From SIG710 sp045648605 (lineage in GTDB: Bacteria; Bacillota; Clostridia; Oscillospirales; CAG-272), in contig JAZROG010000042.1 of the NCBI GenBank assembly GCA_045648605.1, positions 1 to 10,624 on the forward strand: DNA of 10,624 nucleotides, in the 5' to 3' direction. Position numbers and translations under genes: made by a program. Shown piece after piece: positions 6,738-10,624 of the stretch. The notes under the pieces are model-generated. The model was given only the letters and a program-made list of their open reading frames with translations, was not told the origin of the DNA and did no database searches. How positions within the stretch are numbered: the first letter of the stretch is position 1; every line of letters starts with the position of its first letter.

Positions 6738-8205
6738 CTTTTTGCAACCTCTTTTCAAGTAAACTAACAAGATATGTAAGTCCAAGGACTACTACAAGAT
6801 ATATAAGAGCCACCGCGATAAGGGGCATAAAATTACTGTATGTTATAGAACGAATGGTTATGCCACCCTTGGTAAGATCTCCGACACCGATATAGAAGGC
6901 AACCGATGACTCCTTAAGTAGAGTGATGAACTCATTTGCAAGAGCCGGAAGAACCGCCTTGAAGGCTTGCGGAATAACAATATGATACATGGTTTGCCAA
7001 TATGTAAAGCCAAGGCTTCTGCCTGCCTCTGTCTGACCGTTATCCACAGACATGATACCGCCTCTTACGATTTCGGCAACATATGCACCGGAATTAAGAC
7101 CGAAGCAAAGCACCGCGGAGCCAAACTTATCAATGGCAAAAAACGCAACTATCTTTGACATTATTATGCTTCCACTTTCGGTAAGCGATGCAGAATAATT
7201 CAGCATAATCTGACGCAGTGGCAGAAGCATTACGAAATAAATGATAAGAAGCTGTACCATTACAGGCGTTCCGCGTATTATGGAAACATAAATACGGCAA
7301 ACAGAATCAAGGAATTTTACCTTTCCCGTTTTGCTGTGTGTTACTCTTACGATCGCCACGAGAAAACCGATAACAATACCGATTATAAGCGCAAAAAAGG
7401 TTATTCTGAGGGTTGTCCAAAGACCGCCACTGAGATGCTTCCAGTTGTCATTCTTTATAAAATTACGATGGAATTCATCCTTCATATCGGACCACCAATT
7501 CGAAAGGAATGTACCAACATTAGGCTCGGTTCCGTCATAATTTGTAAGAGCAAAGCAGTCCGAAATACCCGTGCGCAGCGTATTAAGATTGGTAATGTCG
7601 ATTATCTCGTCACCGTAAACGATTTCTTTGGTATCGTTTATCATTTTCAGCGCATCAAGAACACCGCCATAGCAGGTGTTGACCGTTTCGTACGAAAGAT
7701 ACATCTTCATGCTGCCGTCATTCATTTGATAAATGATAATTTCGGTATTGCCCGTCAAGGCTTCAGCAGCATCATATGCCTCTTTGATTATGGGAGTTGC
7801 AACCTTCATGCGGATATTGGTACCGCTTGTTTTTGTCCCGCTTGCTTCCCTTTCGATATAGTAAGCATAAACCTCAGAAAACAGTTCGTTTTTCTTTGTC
7901 TCGATTATCTCACCGATATTTTTTGTTTCATAGGTGCAATCGAGAGAAAATCTTCTGTCTCCGTCTTTTTTCACTGAATTAACTTTTACCCTTGAGCCTT
8001 CAACAATGACAGTTGCGACCTTTGGCAAGGAAGAAATATTGGCATCGACTATCTCCTGTGCTTCATCTGGCGAAAGCTCACGCGCAGGCTTGATTCCCGC
8101 GCTGTCAATCAAAAGAACAGTCGCTGAGATAACAGCTATCACAAAAACAGCTATAATAGCCTTAAGCCATCCCGAAAGAGGCCTTTTTTTATTTTTTACA
8201 CTCAT
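6727..8205 (-). CDS. Polar amino acid ABC transporter permease with an extra N-terminal extracytoplasmic domain
   Basis: Membrane subunit of the importer. Residues from about 258 to 492 are a standard HisM/GlnP-type permease: the entry motif GGLWTTLRITFFAL, about five membrane segments (roughly 265-288, 306-330, 346-370, 410-435, 462-484), IRGTPVMVQLL (310-320) and the EAA loop EAGRSLGF...IVIPQAF (393-415) that docks the ATPase. Unusually, about 257 residues precede it: a membrane anchor at about 15-36 and then about 220 hydrophilic residues (37-257) expected outside the membrane, with C90, C178 and C217. This part lacks the lobes of a solute-binding domain, unlike GlnP fusions with binding domains. 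The protein is thus about twice the usual permease length of 215-240. The start ATG at 8203-8205 has GGAG 7 nt upstream. Transport function is firm; the role of the extra domain is unknown. Confidence 0.93.
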   Translation of the reverse strand: MSVKNKKRPLSGWLKAIIAVFVIAVISATVLLIDSAGIKPARELSPDEAQEIVDANISSLPKVATVIVEGSRVKVNSVKKDGDRRFSLDCTYETKNIGEIIETKKNELFSEVYAYYIEREASGTKTSGTNIRMKVATPIIKEAYDAAEALTGNTEIIIYQMNDGSMKMYLSYETVNTCYGGVLDALKMINDTKEIVYGDEIIDITNLNTLRTGISDCFALTNYDGTEPNVGTFLSNWWSDMKDEFHRNFIKNDNWKHLSGGLWTTLRITFFALIIGIVIGFLVAIVRVTHSKTGKVKFLDSVCRIYVSIIRGTPVMVQLLIIYFVMLLPLRQIMLNYSASLTESGSIIMSKIVAFFAIDKFGSAVLCFGLNSGAYVAEIVRGGIMSVDNGQTEAGRSLGFTYWQTMYHIVIPQAFKAVLPALANEFITLLKESSVAFYIGVGDLTKGGITIRSITYSNFMPLIAVALIYLVVVLGLTYLVSLLEKRLQKGDR

Positions 8206-8224
8206 TAAAATTCTCCGTTACAGA

Positions 8225-8256
8225 GCAAAAAGGAATGATTTCTCATTCCTTTTTGC
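8225..8256 (-). terminator. Intergenic hairpin between binding-protein and permease genes, likely partial terminator
   Basis: Perfect 14-bp arms (8225-8238 and 8243-8256) around a 4-nt loop; each arm has a run of five A or T. On the minus strand the stem is rho-independent-like but its T-run lies inside the stem and is followed by GCTCTG. It therefore probably terminates partially or blocks 3' exonucleases, leaving the binding-protein message more abundant than the permease and ATPase messages, a common arrangement in ABC importer operons. No separate permease promoter is evident in the gap. Confidence 0.65.
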
Positions 8257-8281
8257 CCCACAATTGTTTATTGGCAAATAA

Positions 8282-9124
8282 TTATTTGATGTACTTTGCA
8301 ATTATACCGTCGATAGTACCGTCAGCTGTAAGCTCAAGAATAGCAGCATCGATCTGAGCAAGAAGCTCGGAATTGCCCTTCTGAACACAGATAGCATAGT
8401 CCTCATCAGCATAAGCTGTTTCGAGAATTACAAGACCCTCATTTGCAGCGACATAAGCCTTAGCGGGCTCATTGTCGATAATAACGCAGTCAACGTCGCC
8501 GCCCGCAAGTGCAAGAACAGCCTCATTACCTGTTGCATACTGAGTTACTCTGTCTGCGCCGAAATCATCGGAAGAATATGTATCACCTGTTGTACCGAGC
8601 TGAACGCCTACCTTGTAAGCTGCGCCCTCTGCATAAAGATCATCAACAGTTGTGATGGGAGAGCCTTCCTTAACGATGATAACCTGAACACCGTTTGCAT
8701 AGCTGCTGGAGAAGTCAACCTCAAGGAGTCTGTCCTCTGTGATTGTCATACCTGCCATACCGAAATCAACGGAGCCGGACTGAACAGCTGTGATGATGGA
8801 GCTGAATTCCATATCCTCGATAACGAGAGTCTTACCGAGCTTTGCAGCAATAGCAGCAGCGATCTCAGCGTCGATACCAACGATAGTCTCGCCCTCGTAG
8901 TACTCATAAGGAGGGAATGCAGCATTTGTAGCCATAACGATAGTGTCTGTAGCTTCGCCGCTGTTTTCGGTGTCAGCAACAGTTTCTGCTGAAGTATCAA
9001 CAGCAGCCTTGTTTTCTGTGTCAGCAGATGTGTCATTTGCGTTTTCAGAGCCGCTTCCGCAAGAAACGAAAGCAAAGAGCATCATGAATGCAAGAACGAT
9101 TGAAAGAATTTTTGTGAATTTCAT
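8282..9124 (-). CDS. Polar amino acid ABC transporter substrate-binding lipoprotein
   Basis: Captures the amino acid outside the membrane and delivers it to the permease. With the ATG at 9122-9124 it has 280 residues. Residues 1-22 are a lipoprotein signal (MKFTKILSIVLAF... to FAFVSC) with C22 the predicted lipidation site. Residues 23 to about 58 are a Ser/Thr/Ala/Glu/Asp-rich linker. Residues about 60-280 form a type 2 periplasmic-binding fold, with AFPPYEY at the opening, GIDAEIAAAIAAKLG, and AGMTITEDR. R132 there matches the carboxylate-binding Arg of HisJ-type proteins, and D217 in VDCVIIDNEPA the amino-group-binding Asp. An ATG 15 nt upstream overlaps the ribosome-binding site and is rejected in favour of GGAGG (9133-9137) 8 nt from 9124. 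It has its own consensus promoter. The exact ligand is not deducible. Confidence 0.95.
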   Translation of the reverse strand: MKFTKILSIVLAFMMLFAFVSCGSGSENANDTSADTENKAAVDTSAETVADTENSGEATDTIVMATNAAFPPYEYYEGETIVGIDAEIAAAIAAKLGKTLVIEDMEFSSIITAVQSGSVDFGMAGMTITEDRLLEVDFSSSYANGVQVIIVKEGSPITTVDDLYAEGAAYKVGVQLGTTGDTYSSDDFGADRVTQYATGNEAVLALAGGDVDCVIIDNEPAKAYVAANEGLVILETAYADEDYAICVQKGNSELLAQIDAAILELTADGTIDGIIAKYIK

Positions 9125-9132
9125 TTTTAGAT

Positions 9133-9137
9133 CCTCC
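9133..9137 (-). promoter_or_regulatory. Shine-Dalgarno site that fixes the binding-protein start
   Basis: GGAGG on the minus strand lies 8 nt before the ATG at 9122-9124. The alternative in-frame ATG at 9137-9139 overlaps this site and has no Shine-Dalgarno of its own. Confidence 0.85.
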
Positions 9138-9173
9138 ATAAAAATAAATTGTGGTATTTTAAATGCCTGTAAG

Positions 9174-9202
9174 ATTATACCGCATATTTATGCATTTGTC
9201 AA
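9174..9202 (-). promoter_or_regulatory. Perfect-consensus sigma-A promoter of the amino acid importer operon
   Basis: TTGACA (9197-9202), 17 bp, then TATAAT (9174-9179) on the minus strand: an exact match to the consensus at optimal spacing. Transcription would begin near 9167, giving a leader of about 43 nt. So strong a basal promoter for a nutrient importer suggests that control is by repression. Confidence 0.92.
9182..9193. promoter_or_regulatory. Dyad in the spacer of the importer promoter, possible repressor site
   Basis: GCATA and TATGC (9182-9186, 9189-9193) are separated by two bases, between the -35 and -10 boxes. On the minus strand the 14 bases TGCATAAATATGCG match the ARG-box half pattern TGAATWWWWATTCA at 11 of 14 positions. 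An ArgR/AhrC-type site is therefore conceivable but unproven. Confidence 0.35.
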
Positions 9203-9233
9203 GAGATTTTTTAATTTTTTATGTATTTAATAG

Positions 9234-9752
9234 CTAAATACTTAAAAAAACTCTGAAATTTATCATAAAACATCTCACAAGCCAGATCAAATGACCAAAA
9301 AGCACAAATCCTATGACTCTATTGACCTTATAATATTCAATAGCGGTTAAAAAGCAGAACAAAATAATTACAGCTATGTCTGCAAGAGCAATAAAAACTG
9401 CGTGAGCCCGAAAGAAAAGCGGATACCATACAACATTGAATATCATCATACAAACAAACCAAAGAGAGCCCTTGAATTTGTTTATATCCTTTCCCGGTCT
9501 TTTGCTTCCTAATATAAATCCGAAGGAAAAGCCAAGAAGAATATACCAAAGTATCCATATGCAAGTAAAAACCCAAGTCTTCGGGATATGATCCTTTAAT
9601 CCTGCGAGCCTCAGCATATAAAGCGGACTTCCGGAAAGAGCTCTTGAAAGTATTCCAAAAAAAAGAATTATGACAATGGAGGCGAGTATGACCCTTCCGT
9701 CACTTCTCGTTCTCCGGCATTGTGACACAATTCGCTTTTTTAACCTTTTCAT
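9234..9752 (-). CDS. Divergent TspO/MBR-like membrane protein
   Basis: A 172-residue integral membrane protein with five predicted helices (about 21-39, 59-81, 96-114, 117-137, 145-168), the topology of the TspO/peripheral benzodiazepine receptor family. Family-like elements are IPKTWVFTCIWILWYILLGFS (56-76; compare the usual P-WVF-VW-ILY pattern), FNVVWYPLFFRAHA (105-118) and HLIWLVRCFMINFRVF at the end. Bacterial TspO proteins bind porphyrins and similar tetrapyrroles and are linked to stress responses; whether this divergent copy does so is unknown. The first 20 residues are strongly basic and absent from typical members. The start ATG at 9750-9752 has GAGGTG upstream, but that site lies in a stable hairpin (9757-9788). 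It sits between a penicillin-binding protein gene and an amino acid importer, with no promoter of its own visible. Confidence 0.75.
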   Translation of the reverse strand: MKRLKKRIVSQCRRTRSDGRVILASIVIILFFGILSRALSGSPLYMLRLAGLKDHIPKTWVFTCIWILWYILLGFSFGFILGSKRPGKDINKFKGSLWFVCMMIFNVVWYPLFFRAHAVFIALADIAVIILFCFLTAIEYYKVNRVIGFVLFGHLIWLVRCFMINFRVFLSI

Positions 9753-9756
9753 AACA

Positions 9757-9788
9757 AAATCACCTCATAAAATTCTATGAGGTGATTT
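9757..9788 (-). promoter_or_regulatory. Hairpin enclosing the Shine-Dalgarno of the TspO-like gene; also possible terminator of the upstream gene
   Basis: Perfect 13-bp arms (9757-9769 and 9776-9788) flank a 6-nt loop. The 3' arm on the message contains AUGAGGUGAUUU, which includes the only Shine-Dalgarno for the ATG at 9750-9752, while the start codon itself is just outside the stem. Four U residues and GUU follow the stem, so it could also act as a weak terminator for the penicillin-binding protein gene, which ends 17 nt upstream. Confidence 0.6.
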
Positions 9789-9805
9789 GTATTTTAATAC
9801 CGATT

Positions 9806-10624
9806 TTAATTTCTTCTTCCGGATGCTGTGATCTCTCCGCGCTTGAAGGCATCGAAATCAAAATGCTTCCAGCAGAACTGATTATACTGAGTTTCAACAT
9901 CGGATGAGCCTACATAGGTTCCGGACGGGATCGTATTTATAAAGAACGGATCGCCCCACCATCCGCCCGGCTCTGTAGTTTCGGGAAGATTTCTGTAAAC
10001 ATACTGCGCATCCGTAACGGTTATCTGTCTTGGGAAGCTTCTGTCATTGACCTCGATAAGACCGACTCTGACAACGCTACCAACAGGACAGCAAGCACTT
10101 GCAACAGCGCCCGAGTCTTTACAGTAATCTACCATAACATGCGTTGTGCAATACGAATTTGGCTGTGTTCCCACTGCAAAGTAACCCGTTTCTGCTCTGT
10201 TCCCTCTTGGGTCTGCTCGGCAAGCGTCGGTCATAAGAAGTCCTGAATCCTTGCAGTAGGTCGATTTTATAACAGTTCCCGGCATCTCGAATTTTTTCAG
10301 TGCCTCGCCGCCGTTTGCGGCATCATCAATAAATCCCTGATGAAGCTTGGTCATAACGGTATCCCAAAGAGAAACGCAAGGGTTGCTCTTAAGGCTTGAA
10401 AGAGACTTGGGATATTCGTAGCCATACCAAACACCGCCAATATAATAAGGTGTATATCCAATGAACCATCTGTCATAGTCATCACTGGTTGTACCTGTTT
10501 TTCCTGCGCAATCGACAGTTTTACGAAGTGTTAATGCTTTTGCTGTACCGTTGTTTACAACATTGGAAAGCATTTTTGTCATAATAGCGGCATTTTCTTC
10601 ACTGAAAACAATATTTCCGGGGTC
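9806..10624 (-). CDS. Class A penicillin-binding protein (PBP1A-like), 3' part (5' end outside window)
   Basis: The final 272 codons of a bifunctional peptidoglycan synthase; the glycosyltransferase domain and most of the transpeptidase domain lie beyond the right edge. The open frame continues to the last base, so the ATG at 10580-10582 is internal (M15 of the fragment). Residues 15-44 read through VVNNGTAKAL to the transpeptidase KTG box in CAGKTGTT (K42-T43-G44), followed by DRWFIGYTPYY and GGVWYGYE, typical of class A enzymes. After the domain comes a Cys-rich tail (from about 115) with two YCKDSG copies (123-128, 167-172) and cysteines at 124, 135, 159, 168, 178 and 179, probably disulfide-bonded outside the membrane. 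It ends in EITASGRRN. The enzyme would act at the outer face of the membrane in wall synthesis. Confidence 0.93.
   Translation of the reverse strand, partial: DPGNIVFSEENAAIMTKMLSNVVNNGTAKALTLRKTVDCAGKTGTTSDDYDRWFIGYTPYYIGGVWYGYEYPKSLSSLKSNPCVSLWDTVMTKLHQGFIDDAANGGEALKKFEMPGTVIKSTYCKDSGLLMTDACRADPRGNRAETGYFAVGTQPNSYCTTHVMVDYCKDSGAVASACCPVGSVVRVGLIEVNDRSFPRQITVTDAQYVYRNLPETTEPGGWWGDPFFINTIPSGTYVGSSDVETQYNQFCWKHFDFDAFKRGEITASGRRN

Noticed and set aside
6738..6785. ATG at 6785 as the start of the ABC ATPase
   Set aside because: It would add 16 residues wholly within the permease reading region. The GTG at 6737 has AGAGG 10 nt upstream and gives the normal family length.
7336..7977. 213-codon plus-strand open frame opposite the permease N-terminal region
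   Set aside because: Composition is that of an antisense frame, and the minus-strand permease is continuous through it with good start and motifs.
8275..8288. Perfect 14-bp palindrome CAAATAATTATTTG at the binding-protein stop codon
   Set aside because: All but the outer pair is A/T, there is no loop suitable for a stable RNA hairpin and it is easily explained by chance next to a TAA stop.
9125..9139. ATG at 9139 as the start of the binding lipoprotein
   Set aside because: It overlaps the GGAGG site that serves the ATG at 9124. Starting at 9124 also gives a clean lipoprotein signal peptide.
9223..9241. Hairpin GTATTTA/TAAATAC at the end of the TspO-like gene as a terminator
   Set aside because: The stem is 7 bp and almost entirely A/T, and is followed by A-rich rather than U-rich RNA, so it is too weak to call.
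1..10624. CRISPR arrays, tRNA or rRNA genes, insertion sequences, integrases
   Set aside because: Looked for on both strands. No spaced repeats, cloverleaf-like segments, terminal inverted repeats with transposase, or recombinase motifs were seen.

Overview
The window looks like a chromosomal segment of a low-to-moderate GC Firmicute, most likely an anaerobic gut-type member of the Clostridia. The grounds are strong Shine-Dalgarno sites, consensus sigma-A type promoters, a Cys-rich clostridial-style tail on the class A penicillin-binding protein, a COG2509-type FAD protein, and a short glutamate 5-kinase without a PUA domain. This placement is inferred from protein character; no rRNA or other marker is present. 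Every convincing gene is on the minus strand, so the window is transcribed from right to left.

In transcription order, the right edge (10624 to 9806) holds the 3' part of a class A penicillin-binding protein gene. A 13-bp perfect hairpin follows, and its 3' arm contains the Shine-Dalgarno site of the next gene, a divergent TspO/MBR-like five-helix membrane protein (9752-9234). Then comes a perfect-consensus promoter (TTGACA, 17 bp, TATAAT) with a small dyad in its spacer. It drives a polar amino acid ABC importer: lipoprotein binding protein (9124-8282), an intergenic hairpin, a permease with an unusual extra N-terminal extracytoplasmic domain (8205-6727), and the ATPase (6737-5994). Two further genes follow almost without gaps: a COG2509-like FAD-dependent oxidoreductase with a four-cysteine cluster (5978-4590) and a nucleotidyltransferase-fold protein (4588-3542). 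The unit ends in a 14-bp-arm terminator that overlaps the last stop codon.

A second strong promoter (TTGACT, 17 bp, TATAAT), overlaid by a 26-bp imperfect dyad, starts the proline biosynthesis operon proB-proA-proC (3434-603). These genes are 3 and 9 nt apart and encode the whole glutamate-to-proline route apart from the spontaneous cyclisation. Its leader is too short for a T-box.

The left 600 bases are an intergenic patch with traces of past rearrangement: a start-less coding remnant behind proC, an 11-bp tandem repeat, a hairpin, and then the promoter and 5' part of an XRE-family regulator gene that runs off the left edge.

The most unusual items are the uncharacterised roughly 220-residue domain in the amino acid permease, the linkage of an amino acid importer to a flavoprotein and a nucleotidyltransferase, the hairpin over the tspO-like ribosome-binding site, and the proC-distal remnant.
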